The notes under the pieces: model-generated
The model's database searches: none
Seen by the model: the letters and a program-made list of their open reading frames with translations, nothing else
What the model was told of the DNA's origin: nothing
Part shown: positions 25,159 through 33,776 of the stretch, piece by piece
Position numbering within the stretch: the stretch's first letter is position 1
Layout of the letters: every line of letters begins with the position of its first letter
Translations under genes and position numbers: made by a program
NCBI GenBank assembly: GCA_009908915.1
Contig: JAAAOJ010000039.1
Span: 1 to 64,000, forward strand
DNA length: 64,000 bases
Reading direction: 5' to 3'
From: Planctomycetota bacterium
GTDB lineage: Bacteria; Planctomycetota; Phycisphaerae; SM23-33

Positions 25159-25370
25159 CCTCCGGCCACGACCTGCTGATTCGAGCGTTGGGGATGAGCG
25201 GTCGCATCGCCCGCGGCCGGGGCGATGCGGCGGAGTTCCTGCTGCTGTGGCGGGCGAAGGACGACGGCGAGTTCGTTCCGAAGGCCGATAATCCCCGAGG
25301 CACCCATTGCGACATCCTCACCCGGCCGTTGAACGAACGCCTGCGGACTCCGTGGGAGGGCGGGCCATGA
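25155..25370 (+). CDS. Small hypothetical protein, coupled to endonuclease V
   Basis: A 71-residue frame begins at GTG 25155, which overlaps the methyltransferase stop (GTGA), and ends at 25370, overlapping the endonuclease V start (ATGA). Such exact overlaps at both ends are the signature of a translationally coupled operon and are the main argument that it is a gene. The sequence (LIRALGMSGRIARGRGDA, LLLWRAKDDGEFVPKADN) shows no family I know and no membrane segment. It might be a fragment; confidence is moderate. Confidence 0.5.
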   Translation: MTSGHDLLIRALGMSGRIARGRGDAAEFLLLWRAKDDGEFVPKADNPRGTHCDILTRPLNERLRTPWEGGP

Positions 25371-26044
25371 TCCCCCACCCGTGGGACATCACGCCCAGCG
25401 AGGCCGTCCGGCTTCAGCGCAAGCTGGCGCCCATGGTCCGCATCGAGCCGGTCGCCCGCAATATTCGCACGATCGCCGGGGTCGACTGTGCCTTCAGCCG
25501 CGACAAGAAGCATATCTTTGCCGCCGCCGTGCTGGTCGATGCCGAAAGCCTGGACATCGTCGCGACGGTCGGCGTCAAGCGGGCGCTGAGCTTCCCCTAC
25601 GTCTCGGGACTGTTGAGCTTCCGCGAAGCGCCGGCTGCGATCGACGCGATCCGGGCGCTGACGCGCAAAGGCGGCCGGGCCGACCTGCTGATGTGCGACG
25701 GACAGGGTATCGCCCACCCGCGCGGGCTGGGGCTGGCCAGTCACGTCGGGTTGTGGGTTGACATGCCCACCATCGGCGTCGCCAAGAGTCGCCTCTGCGG
25801 CGAGCACACGGAACCGGCGACAAAACGCGGCAGCCGGCGACCCCTGACGCTCGAGGGCCGGCGGATCGGCACGGTGCTGCGGACGCGGGACGGCGTGCGG
25901 CCGCTGTTCATCTCCATCGGTCATCGCCTCACGCTCGACGACGCCGTGACCTGGACGCTGCGTGCCGGAGCGGGCGTGCGCCTGCCGGAGCCGACCCGCC
26001 AGGCCGACCGGATCGTCGCGCACCTCAAGGCCGGGCGCGCCTGA
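25367..26044 (+). CDS. nfi: Endonuclease V
   Basis: Endonuclease V cuts near deoxyinosine in damaged DNA. The 225-residue protein has the catalytic Asp strand IAGVDCAFS (about residue 40), the PYVSGLLSFREAP segment that reads the lesion, the metal site LMCDGQGIAHPRGLGLASHVG and the TIGVAKSRL strand. A GAGG site precedes the ATG at 25367. It overlaps the preceding small gene by four bases. Length and motifs are normal. Confidence 0.95.
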   Translation: MIPHPWDITPSEAVRLQRKLAPMVRIEPVARNIRTIAGVDCAFSRDKKHIFAAAVLVDAESLDIVATVGVKRALSFPYVSGLLSFREAPAAIDAIRALTRKGGRADLLMCDGQGIAHPRGLGLASHVGLWVDMPTIGVAKSRLCGEHTEPATKRGSRRPLTLEGRRIGTVLRTRDGVRPLFISIGHRLTLDDAVTWTLRAGAGVRLPEPTRQADRIVAHLKAGRA

Positions 26045-26081
26045 ACCCGTGACGGATTATGGTATTGCGAGACATCGGCGC

Positions 26082-26111
26082 TTTCCAAACCGCCTGCCGT
26101 GCGTCTATAAT
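26082..26111 (+). promoter_or_regulatory. Promoter of the HEAT lipoprotein gene
   Basis: A perfect TATAAT (26106-26111) has only a weak -35 (TTTCCA at 26082-26087, 18-base spacer). The expected start lies about 20 bases before the coding start. Confidence 0.5.
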
Positions 26112-26138
26112 CCTTCACGGAATCGGTTCTTGAGGAGC

Positions 26139-26690
26139 ATGCGCGTGTCTCATGGGACGTCGACGATCATTGCTGTGGCGGTGCTGGCCATCATCGTGAC
26201 GGCCGGTTGTGTCGCAAACGACTCGACGGCCGGGAGTCTCTACCGGCGTCTGCAGGCCGAGGACCCGGCCGTCCGCATCCAGGCGGCCCGCGCGGCCGCC
26301 CAGCGGAAAGACCGCCAGGCCGTCGGGCTCCTGATCGACCGGCTGAGCGACCCCGAGGATGACGTGCGGTTCTTCTCGCACATCGCACTGCGGAAAATCA
26401 CCGGCCAGGATTTTGGCTGGCAGCCGTGGCAGCCGCAGACCGTACGCCGCGAGGCGGTCCGGCAGTGGCGCGCGTGGTGGCTGGCTCGACAGGGTGGCTC
26501 GCCCCAGGCGGCAACTGCGGCGGGCGCGGCCGACCAGTTGACGCCGGCCAGTATTGCGGATGAGCCGTGGCCGGACGACGATGGCGACGAGGCGGCCTGC
26601 GAGGAAGCCCCCGCCGACGGCGATGCCGTCACGCCCAAACGAGCTGACGATGACGAGACCGCCGAGACCGGGGACGCCGCGACCGAGTGA
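26139..26690 (+). CDS. HEAT-repeat lipoprotein
   Basis: A lipoprotein signal ends in VTAGC at about residue 26. A HEAT-like region follows: RRLQAEDPAVRIQAARAAAQ and LLIDRLSDPEDDVRFFSHIAL, each a helical pair of about 35 residues. Then comes a Trp-rich segment (WQPWQPQTVRREAVRQWRAWW) and a long acidic tail. Membrane-anchored HEAT proteins usually act as binding platforms; no partner can be named. ATG 26139 stands too close to GAGGAG, so GTG at 26145 may be the real start. The stop overlaps the region of the next gene's start, suggesting an operon with the RsbW-like gene. Confidence 0.75.
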   Translation: MRVSHGTSTIIAVAVLAIIVTAGCVANDSTAGSLYRRLQAEDPAVRIQAARAAAQRKDRQAVGLLIDRLSDPEDDVRFFSHIALRKITGQDFGWQPWQPQTVRREAVRQWRAWWLARQGGSPQAATAAGAADQLTPASIADEPWPDDDGDEAACEEAPADGDAVTPKRADDDETAETGDAATE

Positions 26691-26692
26691 GC

Positions 26693-27148
26693 ATGAACGA
26701 TACGACCCCTACGAGCCTGAGCATGCGGATACAGTCGGACCCGGCCGAGCTGGCGAAGGTGCGCGAGCGAATCGAGGCAATCGCCACCGGTGCCGGCCTG
26801 GGCGAGGAGGCCGCCACACGCGTCGTGTTGGCCGTCGACGAGGCGCTGACGAACGTGATCCGGCACGCCTACGAGCAGCGGCTGGACGAACGGATCGATA
26901 TTGACGTGCGAACGGCCGGCGGCGAGTTGCGGATTGCAATTCGCGACTACGGGCCGAGCGTGGACCCTGCACGGATCTGCTCGCGCGACCTCGACGACGT
27001 CCGCCCCGGCGGGCTGGGCGTCCATATTATGAACGAGTGCATGGACAGCGTGGACTACTCGCCAGCCGACGGTGGGGGGACGATGCTGACCATGCGGAAG
27101 TGCCTCAGCGCGCAGAAAAGTAAGGAAATAAACGATGGCAGAGGCTAA
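26693..27148 (+). CDS. RsbW-like anti-sigma factor / serine kinase
   Basis: The 151-residue protein has the small histidine-kinase-like ATPase fold of RsbW/SpoIIAB: N box VDEALTNVIRHAYEQ, G1 box IRDYGPSVDP and G2 box PGGLGVHIMNECMD. Such proteins hold a sigma factor, or phosphorylate a STAS antagonist. It overlaps by 14 bases the STAS gene that follows, so the pair is a partner-switch module. No sigma factor gene is near. Two other starts (GTG 26687) are possible; ATG 26693 is taken as the typical one. Confidence 0.88.
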   Translation: MNDTTPTSLSMRIQSDPAELAKVRERIEAIATGAGLGEEAATRVVLAVDEALTNVIRHAYEQRLDERIDIDVRTAGGELRIAIRDYGPSVDPARICSRDLDDVRPGGLGVHIMNECMDSVDYSPADGGGTMLTMRKCLSAQKSKEINDGRG

Positions 27149-27479
27149 AAGCCCGATCCACAACGTGCGGTGGCAGGACAAGACGGCCATCGTGGACTGC
27201 AGTGGCGAGATCGACCTGCACCGAAGCAGCGGCTTCCAGAAGGAACTGATGACAATCCTCCACGAGACACCGCAGAAGATGGTCATCAACCTCAGCGATG
27301 TCAGCTACATGGACTCCAGCGGTGTGGCCTCGCTGGTGAAACTGCTCAGCCGGACGCGCAGCAGCGGCACGGACCTGTGTCTGCTGTCGCCGACGCCAAA
27401 GGTCATGAGCGTACTGCAGATCACCCTGCTTGACAGCGTCTTCGACATCTGCGAATCCGAGGAGGAGGCCGTCAGCTGA
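27135..27479 (+). CDS. STAS-domain anti-sigma factor antagonist
   Basis: The whole 114-residue protein is one STAS domain: VRWQDKTAIVDCSGEIDLHRSS, MVINLSDVSYMDSSGVASLVKLL with the phosphorylatable Ser of the DSSG loop, and a final helix. It should be phosphorylated by the upstream kinase and bind it. The next gene, two bases away, encodes an MlaE permease. In Mla systems a STAS protein (MlaB) is a subunit of the ABC complex, so this one may serve either role. Confidence 0.9.
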   Translation: MAEAKSPIHNVRWQDKTAIVDCSGEIDLHRSSGFQKELMTILHETPQKMVINLSDVSYMDSSGVASLVKLLSRTRSSGTDLCLLSPTPKVMSVLQITLLDSVFDICESEEEAVS

Positions 27480-27481
27480 CC

Positions 27482-28300
27482 ATGGCGGACGAGACGAACC
27501 TCAAACTGGTTGAGCGGATCGGCGCCCGCACGATCGGGGCGGCCCGCTACGTCGGCGGGGCGAGCCTGCTGCTGGCCTCGACCGTCGGCTGGACGTTCCG
27601 CGGTCTGGTCTCGCCGAAGGTGCGGCTGGACCATCGTTCGCTGGCAACGCAGATGGTACGCGTCGGCGTGCGCAGCCTGGGCATTGTCTGTCTCGTGCAG
27701 GGGTTCATCGGCGTCATCCTCGCCCTCCAGATGGAGCCGCCCCTCAAGCAGTTCGAGCAGCAGAGCCAGATCGCCAGCATCATTGGCGTGGCCGGCTTCC
27801 GCATGCTCGGGCCGATTTTCACGGCCGTGATCCTGAGCGGCTTTGCCGGGGCGTCCATCGCGGCCGAGCTGGGCACGATGGTGGTCTCGGAGGAAATCGA
27901 GGCCATGGACGCGATGGCACTAAACCCGGTGCGGTTCCTCGTCGTGCCGCGCGTGCTGGCAACGCTGACGATGATGCTTTTGCTGACGCCAATTGCGGAC
28001 ATGATGATCGCCCTGGGCGGGTACGGCATCTCGCGCGGGGTGCTGGGTCCGAGCGTTTACAACGAATACTGGAAGCTGATGCAGAACATGCTGACCTACC
28101 CGGACTTCTTCACGGGACTGACGCAGGGCGGCGTGTTCGGACTGCTGATCGGGTTGATCGCGTGCTATGAAGGGTTGAATGTCCGCGGCGGCGCCGAGGG
28201 CGTCGGCCGGGCCACGACGATGACGGTGGTCTACTCCATCGTGGCGATTGTCCTGGCAGCCTGCACGTTCACCGTGTTGTTCTACGTTTTCGAACTGTAG
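27482..28300 (+). CDS. mlaE: MlaE-type ABC transporter permease
   Basis: The 272-residue product is an MlaE/YrbE-family permease with about six hydrophobic helices. Family stretches include GFIGVILALQMEPPLKQF, VAGFRMLGPIFTAVILSG, the AAELGTMVVSEEIEAMDAMALNP motif and FVVPRVLATLTM-like text. MlaE carries phospholipid between inner membrane and the MCE (MlaD) ring in Gram-negative envelopes. It is followed by an ATPase and an MCE protein in the canonical order, though 208 bases separate it from the ATPase gene. Confidence 0.93.
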   Translation: MADETNLKLVERIGARTIGAARYVGGASLLLASTVGWTFRGLVSPKVRLDHRSLATQMVRVGVRSLGIVCLVQGFIGVILALQMEPPLKQFEQQSQIASIIGVAGFRMLGPIFTAVILSGFAGASIAAELGTMVVSEEIEAMDAMALNPVRFLVVPRVLATLTMMLLLTPIADMMIALGGYGISRGVLGPSVYNEYWKLMQNMLTYPDFFTGLTQGGVFGLLIGLIACYEGLNVRGGAEGVGRATTMTVVYSIVAIVLAACTFTVLFYVFEL

Positions 28301-28508
28301 AGACAGAGAACACGAATGGAGACAGATGAAAGGAATGGCACGACAGGAACAGGTATCGAGCCCGCCCGGAACCCGGATATGGATTCACAAAACGAAGACA
28401 AAGGCATACTCATGAACTTTGGCGATATGCGGCTGGTGATGAAGCGCATTGTGAACCGATCCCCTTCGTTTCATTCGCCTGATTTGAGACATGCGTGTTT
28501 TCTTCACG

Positions 28509-29381
28509 ATGACCGACAATGACAACAACGCGAACCGTGACGATCGCGAGCCGGTGATTGAAGTACGCGGGCTGGTGAAACGTTTCGGATGCCACACAGT
28601 GCTCAGCGGCGTGAATCTGGACGTCTACCCGGGCGAGATGCTCGTCATTATGGGCGGCAGCGGCTGCGGGAAGAGCACACTGCTGCGCCATCTGATCGGC
28701 AGCTACATCGCCGACGAGGGCACGGTGAAGCTCTTCGGCCAAAACGTCGCGGAACTCGATGATGCGGCATATGACGAATTCAAGAAGCGTTTCGGCGTCC
28801 TGTTCCAGTCGGGGGCGCTGTTCAACAGCATGACCGTCGGCGAGAACGTTGCCCTCCCGCTGAAGGAGCACACTGACCTCGACGATGCGACCATCGACAT
28901 CATGGTCAAGATAAAGCTCGAACAGGTGGGCCTGCGGCAGGCGGAGGATCTCATGCCATCGGAGATTTCGGGCGGTATGAAGAAGCGAGCCGGCCTGGCG
29001 CGGGCAGTCTCGCTCGATCCGGAGATTCTCTTCTATGACGAACCATCGGCCGGGCTCGACCCCGTGACCAGCGCCGAAATCGACTTCTTGATGATGGATC
29101 TGGCCCGCAAACTCGGCGTTGCCAGCGTGGTCGTTACGCACGAGATGGACTCCGCCTTCCGCATCGCCGACCGCATGATCATGCTGGACAAGGGCAACGT
29201 GCTGATGGACGGCCCGCGATCAGACTTCGAGGCCCTGCGCGACAGCGGGTTGACCGGGGCCCCCGCAAAGGACACCGTCCGCCAGTTCCTGCGGGGCGAC
29301 AGCGAAGGCCCGATCACCCAGCGTCGCCAGAACAGCGGATTTGAAGACGACATACTCAACGCGGCGGCGGGCATCGACTGA
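28509..29381 (+). CDS. mlaF: MlaF-type ABC transporter ATP-binding protein
   Basis: The 290-residue ATPase has Walker A GGSGCGKST, the Q-loop FQSGALF, the signature EISGGMKKRAGLARAV (typical Mla/MCE form), Walker B ILFYDEPSAGLDP and the switch His in VVTHEMDSAF. It powers MlaE. A frame open six codons upstream (28491) could also start it; neither start has a good ribosome site. The C-terminal 40 residues are a tail beyond the ATPase core. The preceding 208-base gap holds one small unconvincing frame. Confidence 0.93.
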   Translation: MTDNDNNANRDDREPVIEVRGLVKRFGCHTVLSGVNLDVYPGEMLVIMGGSGCGKSTLLRHLIGSYIADEGTVKLFGQNVAELDDAAYDEFKKRFGVLFQSGALFNSMTVGENVALPLKEHTDLDDATIDIMVKIKLEQVGLRQAEDLMPSEISGGMKKRAGLARAVSLDPEILFYDEPSAGLDPVTSAEIDFLMMDLARKLGVASVVVTHEMDSAFRIADRMIMLDKGNVLMDGPRSDFEALRDSGLTGAPAKDTVRQFLRGDSEGPITQRRQNSGFEDDILNAAAGID

Positions 29382-29402
29382 CCCGTCCCCCGGAGCATTG
29401 CC

Positions 29403-30536
29403 ATGCCACGAAAAGAGCACAACGAACTGAAAGCCGGAATCTTTGTCATCGCGGCCGCCGCGATCCTGCTGGGCGTGATCGTCTGGGTTGGTGCGGCCGA
29501 CTGGTTCCAGCAGTCGGCCGGCGAGGCATATCTGTACATTGACGCAGAGACCGGGCCCGTGGGCCTGCAGCCGAACTATCCCGTCAAGTGGGGTGATATC
29601 GAGATCGGCACGATTCGGGAGATGCGCGCCGACGTCGCGACGGGCCGGACGATCTACATTGTGGTGTTCCACGACCCGATGTTCAAGATGCATGCGGACG
29701 GCAAGGCCAAGGTGGCCGCCGGGCTGCTGGGTGGCGCGTCGATCGCCATCCAGTCACTGGGAACCGACGAAGCGCCGCCAGCCAATGTGGAGCATCCCGT
29801 CAAGCTCGAGGCGGGTCTGAGCGGCACGTTTGACAAGATCGACACGATGGCCGATATGCTCACGAACGAGTTGGACGTCAAACGCAAGCAAAGCCTGATG
29901 TTCGGCATCAAGGCAACCATCGCACAGCTCAAGACCGCTTCTGAGAAGATCGCGACGATGATGACCGACCTGGCGCCGGAACTTGACCCGAAGACCGACA
30001 ATACCATCGCCGCCGATCTGAAACGCACGATGCACAACCTCGCCAACAGCAGCGAGACCATCGACCAGTATGTTCAGGACGATCTCGGCAAACTGCTCAG
30101 CGAGTTCCGCAACATCGCTACGTCCATCCTCGTGACGGCGACGAATCTGCAGGACACGACCGGCCATGTCAAAATGCTCATGGCCAGTAATTACGACAAT
30201 ATCGACGAGATGATCGCCAACATGACGCTCGTCTCGGCGAACCTTAAGGCCGCCAGCAAGGAAATCCGTCGCAATCCGTGGCGGCTGCTGCAGCAACCCA
30301 GCGAGAAGAAGCTCCAGACGACCGACATCTACGACGCAGCCCGTGCATTCGACAGCGGCGCGACGCAGCTTGATTCCGCCCTGGCGAAACTCAAGTCCCT
30401 CAAGCGCATGGACACCGACGATCCGGAGGTCCAGACGCAGCTGAAGCGCGTCCGCCAGCACCTGCTGGAGAGCTTCAAGGAATTCCAGAAGGTCGAACAG
30501 CGTCTCTGGGAGGAACTCCAGAAGGCCAGCCAGTAG
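29403..30536 (+). CDS. mlaD: MCE-domain protein, MlaD-like
   Basis: The 377-residue protein has one N-terminal membrane helix (about residues 10-33, AGIFVIAAAAILLGVIVWVG) and an MCE domain (about 40-130) whose marks are PVGLQPNYPVKWGDIEIGTI and VAAGLLGGASIAIQ. The remaining 240 residues form helices, with repeated Asn/Thr- and Lys-rich coiled-coil text. MCE proteins form a ring that holds lipid on the periplasmic side. It completes the mlaEFD set. No MlaC-like periplasmic carrier gene is seen here. Confidence 0.9.
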   Translation: MPRKEHNELKAGIFVIAAAAILLGVIVWVGAADWFQQSAGEAYLYIDAETGPVGLQPNYPVKWGDIEIGTIREMRADVATGRTIYIVVFHDPMFKMHADGKAKVAAGLLGGASIAIQSLGTDEAPPANVEHPVKLEAGLSGTFDKIDTMADMLTNELDVKRKQSLMFGIKATIAQLKTASEKIATMMTDLAPELDPKTDNTIAADLKRTMHNLANSSETIDQYVQDDLGKLLSEFRNIATSILVTATNLQDTTGHVKMLMASNYDNIDEMIANMTLVSANLKAASKEIRRNPWRLLQQPSEKKLQTTDIYDAARAFDSGATQLDSALAKLKSLKRMDTDDPEVQTQLKRVRQHLLESFKEFQKVEQRLWEELQKASQ

Positions 30537-30555
30537 AAGGCACAGCCCCAAGTAT

Positions 30556-30612
30556 CAAGCTCCAAGGAATGCAGGGGCAACACACCGTCTCCTTTTGGGA
30601 GCTTGTTTTCTT
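30556..30612 (+). terminator. Probable terminator of the mla operon
   Basis: CAAGCTCC (30556-30563) pairs with GGGAGCTTG (30597-30605), followed by TTTTCTT. The loop is long, about 33 bases. The 5' arm can also pair with a second complementary stretch just downstream, so alternative folding is possible. Confidence 0.55.
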
Positions 30613-30628
30613 GTGGCTTGGAGCTTCG

Positions 30629-31576
30629 TCACGTCATGGTGGCGATGACGATACTGAAGGCGACGGCACTGCCGAGTGTGGACAGGACGATGCTGCCCGC
30701 CGCCAGCGGCGGGTCGCCCTTGAGTTGCTCGACGAGCACGTAACTCGCCACAGCCGTCGGACAGGTAAGCATGACCATGGCGATGGCCGTCACGTAGGAA
30801 TCCGCACCCAGCAGCCACCCGAATAGCAGGCCCAGCGCCGGCCCGACGCTGAGTTTGATGAGCATCGCGGCGACGGCCGGGCCGAGGTGGCCCTTCAGCG
30901 GCGTGGCGACGACGGCTCCACCGACACCGAGCAGTGCCAGCGGCAGGGCGAACTGGCCAGCCACGTCCAGCCCGCGTTGCAGGAAGATCGGCATGGTCGC
31001 GCCGGTGGCCGCATTCAGCCAGACCAGCAGCAGCCCCACGAGACAGGCGATCAGCAGCGGATTCGTCGCGATGCCGACGCCCATCTTCTTGAAGGCGGTC
31101 CGACCGAGGCGGTGTTCACTGGCCAGCAATGCCACCACGGCTACCACGTTGTAGATCACGACGATCGGTCCGATGGCCAGGGCGGCGACGGACTGGGCCG
31201 CGTCGCCGCCGCCGGGGCCCTCACTGAAGGCGAAGAACACCACCGGCAGGCCGATGAACGCCAGGTTCCCGCGGAAACTCGCCTGGACGAACGTGCCCAC
31301 CCGGGCCGCCTGCATGCCCATCCACTTCGCCGCCACCAGGGCTACCGCGATCATCCCGGCTGTGGCGGCCAGAAACACGAGCATCATCATGCCGGCCTTG
31401 TCGGCGACGGTCCCGCTGTCGGAAATCTTCACCACCAGCAGACACGGCAGCCCCACCCAGTACGCCAGGCGGTTCGTGCCGCGTTGGACATCGGCCGAGA
31501 CGAACCCTGTTCGCCGCAGCATCGCGCCCAGCGCGACGACCAGAAAGACCGGTGCGATCGTGTTGACAATATGCAT
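30629..31576 (-). CDS. AEC-family permease (auxin efflux carrier type)
   Basis: The 315-residue protein is nearly all hydrophobic, with about ten helices. It starts HIVNTIAPVFLVVALGAMLRRTGF and has the paired internal repeat typical of AEC proteins (such as YfdV/MdcF), including LPCLLVVKISDSG and VMLTCPTAVASYVLVEQL. The family moves organic acids and similar anions; the substrate here is unknown. The ATG at 31576 has GAGGAG upstream. It is convergent to mlaD. Confidence 0.88.
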   Translation of the reverse strand: MHIVNTIAPVFLVVALGAMLRRTGFVSADVQRGTNRLAYWVGLPCLLVVKISDSGTVADKAGMMMLVFLAATAGMIAVALVAAKWMGMQAARVGTFVQASFRGNLAFIGLPVVFFAFSEGPGGGDAAQSVAALAIGPIVVIYNVVAVVALLASEHRLGRTAFKKMGVGIATNPLLIACLVGLLLVWLNAATGATMPIFLQRGLDVAGQFALPLALLGVGGAVVATPLKGHLGPAVAAMLIKLSVGPALGLLFGWLLGADSYVTAIAMVMLTCPTAVASYVLVEQLKGDPPLAAGSIVLSTLGSAVAFSIVIATMT

Positions 31577-31672
31577 GGCCTGCTCCTCGCGTCGCGAGTA
31601 TAGCTGGACCGGCTGCGGCTATCCATGCCAATCGGTGTTGTCGCGGGCGAGCCGTTCTGTGACACTCGCGGC

Positions 31673-32051
31673 ATGACTGACATTGACGATAGCGAACAGC
31701 CAATCATCGCATTGGCCCGGACGGTTGCTTGGGCGGCGGCTGAGATTCTGTGCCCGCGCGCGGGGACGGATCTGAACGTGTATGCCAAGCAGACGCGCGA
31801 CGGGAAGCTCAAAGTCGACCGCCTGCGTGAGGCGGTCATCGTCGACGGCATTCGCGAGGTATTCCCGGGCCATGGCATTGTGGCCGAGCAGAGCGGGGCC
31901 GGACGAGGCGTCCGGCGAGTACACGTGGGTCATTCTTAACGAGGCGGGCGGCCGTCTGACCGCCTGGCAGAGCGAGCCGACATGGTGGTGCGTACTGGCG
32001 TCGGGCGGGGGTTTGCACGAAGAACCGCGACGGATCATGCCCTCGACCTGA
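31673..32051 (+). pseudogene. Inositol monophosphatase-family pseudogene (deleted, frameshifted)
   Basis: Frame 1 from ATG 31673 reads an IMPase N-terminus: WAAAEILCPR, TDLNVYAKQTRDGKLKVD and IREVFPGHGIVAEQSG. At about 31905 the frame breaks. Another frame continues with EYTWVI, then jumps directly to LNEAGGRLTAWQ and VLASGGGLHEE, which is the family's C-terminus. The whole centre, including the metal-binding DPIDGT loop, is missing. So this is the remnant of a sugar/inositol phosphatase gene after a deletion and a frameshift, not an active enzyme. Confidence 0.7.
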
Positions 32052-32056
32052 TCGTT

Positions 32057-32539
32057 TTACCGGCGGTAGATTTCGATGCGATGTTCGTTTTCAAAGATCG
32101 TTCGCATCACGCCGTCTTCCAGGCCGAGTATGCGGTGTTGGACGACCTTGTCCTTCACGGCCGGCATGTCCGACTCGGCGACCCAGAACTCCAGCAGGTT
32201 GCCCTTGAGTGTCCACTTGCCGGCGACGCGCGCCTTCTCGCCGGGTGGCAGGGCCGCACTGACCAGGCCGTTATAGGTGATTCGTCCGCCGAAGTTACCG
32301 CTTGCCAGCAGGCGCACCCGCTCGTCCGGGTCGCTGGGGTCGACTTCCCAGACGCCCACGAGCGACTCGGCCGTCAGTTGTTGCCCGTCGGTCGGCTTGG
32401 CAGCCCCCCCGGAGGTGTCCTCCGGGTCGTCACAGGCGAGCGGCAGCATGGCGGCGAGGATCATCAGGCCCAGGCAGATCACGTTGTGGTATTCTTGATG
32501 CATATCTTGAGATGGCATACGACGGTATGTATCCAGCAT
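32057..32539 (-). CDS. Small lipoprotein of unknown function
   Basis: A lipoprotein signal (GLMILAAMLPLAC) is followed by Asp/Gly/Thr-rich linker and about 100 residues of beta-rich sequence (VGVWEVDPSDPDERVRL, ITYNGLVSAALPPGE, VAGKWTLKGNLLEFWV). This resembles small calycin-like lipoproteins that measure or carry ligands (GVWEV, GKWTL repeats), but I recognise no precise family. Starts at 32539, 32518 or 32503 are possible; 32539 supplies two Arg before the hydrophobic run, which suits a signal peptide. None has a ribosome site. It lies convergent to the pseudogene. Confidence 0.7.
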   Translation of the reverse strand: MLDTYRRMPSQDMHQEYHNVICLGLMILAAMLPLACDDPEDTSGGAAKPTDGQQLTAESLVGVWEVDPSDPDERVRLLASGNFGGRITYNGLVSAALPPGEKARVAGKWTLKGNLLEFWVAESDMPAVKDKVVQHRILGLEDGVMRTIFENEHRIEIYRR

Positions 32540-32643
32540 AGCGTTCGAACGTCCGCCGGACAAGCGACAGTCGGCGCATGTCGGCGCATGAATCGCGCCC
32601 GGAAGCCGCCTGTGCTCCGGGGCAGTGGCTTGTGCCTCACTGG

Positions 32644-33744
32644 CTAGTTGCTCGTGCGTCCACCGACGCCCTTGGTGGCCTTGGAGATGGTCTTGGCCTT
32701 GTTCTTGGGGCGCAGGCCGCGCGTGGCGGCGCCGGCCTGCCACATCTCGGACTCGCGGATGTCCTTGAGTTCCCCGCCGAGGCGCTGCTGGTAATCCTTG
32801 CGGCCGCAGACGCTCAGGACCCGCTTGGTCTCCGAGCCGTCGGCGACGCGCTTGTAGAGTTCGTTGAAGACGGGGAGGGTGGCCTTCTTGAACTTGGGCT
32901 TCCAGTCCAGCGCACCGCGCTGGGCCGTCGCCGAGCAGTTCTGGTACATCCAGTCCATGCCGTTTTCATCGACGAGGCGAATAAGGCTCTGTGTGAGTTC
33001 CTCGACGGTCTCGTTGAAGGCTTCACTGGGCGAGTGGCCGTTCTTGCGGAGCACGTCGTACTGGGCTTCCATAATGCCGGCCAGGGCGCCCATCAGCACG
33101 CCGCGTTCGCCGGTAAGGTCGCTGTAGACCTCCTTCTCGAAGGTCGTCGGGAACAGGTAGCCGCTGCCGACGGCGATGCCGAGGGCGACGGTGCGCTGAT
33201 CGGCCTTGCCGGTGAAGTCCTGGAAGACGGCGTAGCTGCTGTTGATGCCGGCGCCCGACAGGAAGTTGCGGCGAACGTTCAGGCCGCTGCCCTTGGGCGC
33301 GACGAGAATCACGTCAACGTTCTCCGGCGGAATGACCTTCGTCTGTTCCTTGTAGACGATCGAAAAGCCGTGGCTGAAATACAGCGCATCGCCTTCGTTG
33401 AGGTTCTTCTTGATCGTCGGCCAGATCTTCTTCTGGGCGGCGTCGCTGACAAGCATCTGGACGATCGTGCCCTTCTGGGCGGCCTCGTCGATGTCGAAGA
33501 GAGTCTCGCCTGGCTTCCAGCCGTCTTTGACCGCACGGTCCCAGTCCTTCTTGAAGGACTTGGCCTGACCGATGATCACATTGAGGCCGTTATCACGCAT
33601 GTTCAGCGCCTGGGCCGGGCCCTGGACGCCATAGCCGATGACGGCGATCGTCTCCTTCTTGAGTACCTGACGGGCCTTGGCAAGAGAGAATTCCTTACGG
33701 GTGATGACCTCTTCCTTGACGCCGCCAAAGTCGATCTTCGCCAT
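32644..33744 (-). CDS. ilvC: Ketol-acid reductoisomerase
   Basis: IlvC performs the second common step of valine, leucine and isoleucine synthesis. The Rossmann loop is IAVIGYGVQGPAQALNMRDNGL. The catalytic domain has FSHGF, LVAPKGSGLNVRR, FTGKADQRTVALGIAVGSG, DLTGERGVLMGALAGIMEAQYDVLRKNGHSPSEAFNETVEEL and a Lys-rich tail. The length is 366. The start MAKIDFGG at 33744 has GGAG six to seven bases upstream; a start five codons earlier lacks that site. It has a good promoter and a 5' stem-loop. No other ilv gene is near. Confidence 0.95.
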   Translation of the reverse strand: MAKIDFGGVKEEVITRKEFSLAKARQVLKKETIAVIGYGVQGPAQALNMRDNGLNVIIGQAKSFKKDWDRAVKDGWKPGETLFDIDEAAQKGTIVQMLVSDAAQKKIWPTIKKNLNEGDALYFSHGFSIVYKEQTKVIPPENVDVILVAPKGSGLNVRRNFLSGAGINSSYAVFQDFTGKADQRTVALGIAVGSGYLFPTTFEKEVYSDLTGERGVLMGALAGIMEAQYDVLRKNGHSPSEAFNETVEELTQSLIRLVDENGMDWMYQNCSATAQRGALDWKPKFKKATLPVFNELYKRVADGSETKRVLSVCGRKDYQQRLGGELKDIRESEMWQAGAATRGLRPKNKAKTISKATKGVGGRTSN

Positions 33745-33776
33745 GGTTCGCTCCTTCACGTATTGCTAATCGGTAC

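Noticed and set aside
28316-28522. A 68-codon frame between mlaE and mlaF
   Set aside because: It overlaps the mlaF start, has no family sequence and no clear ribosome site.
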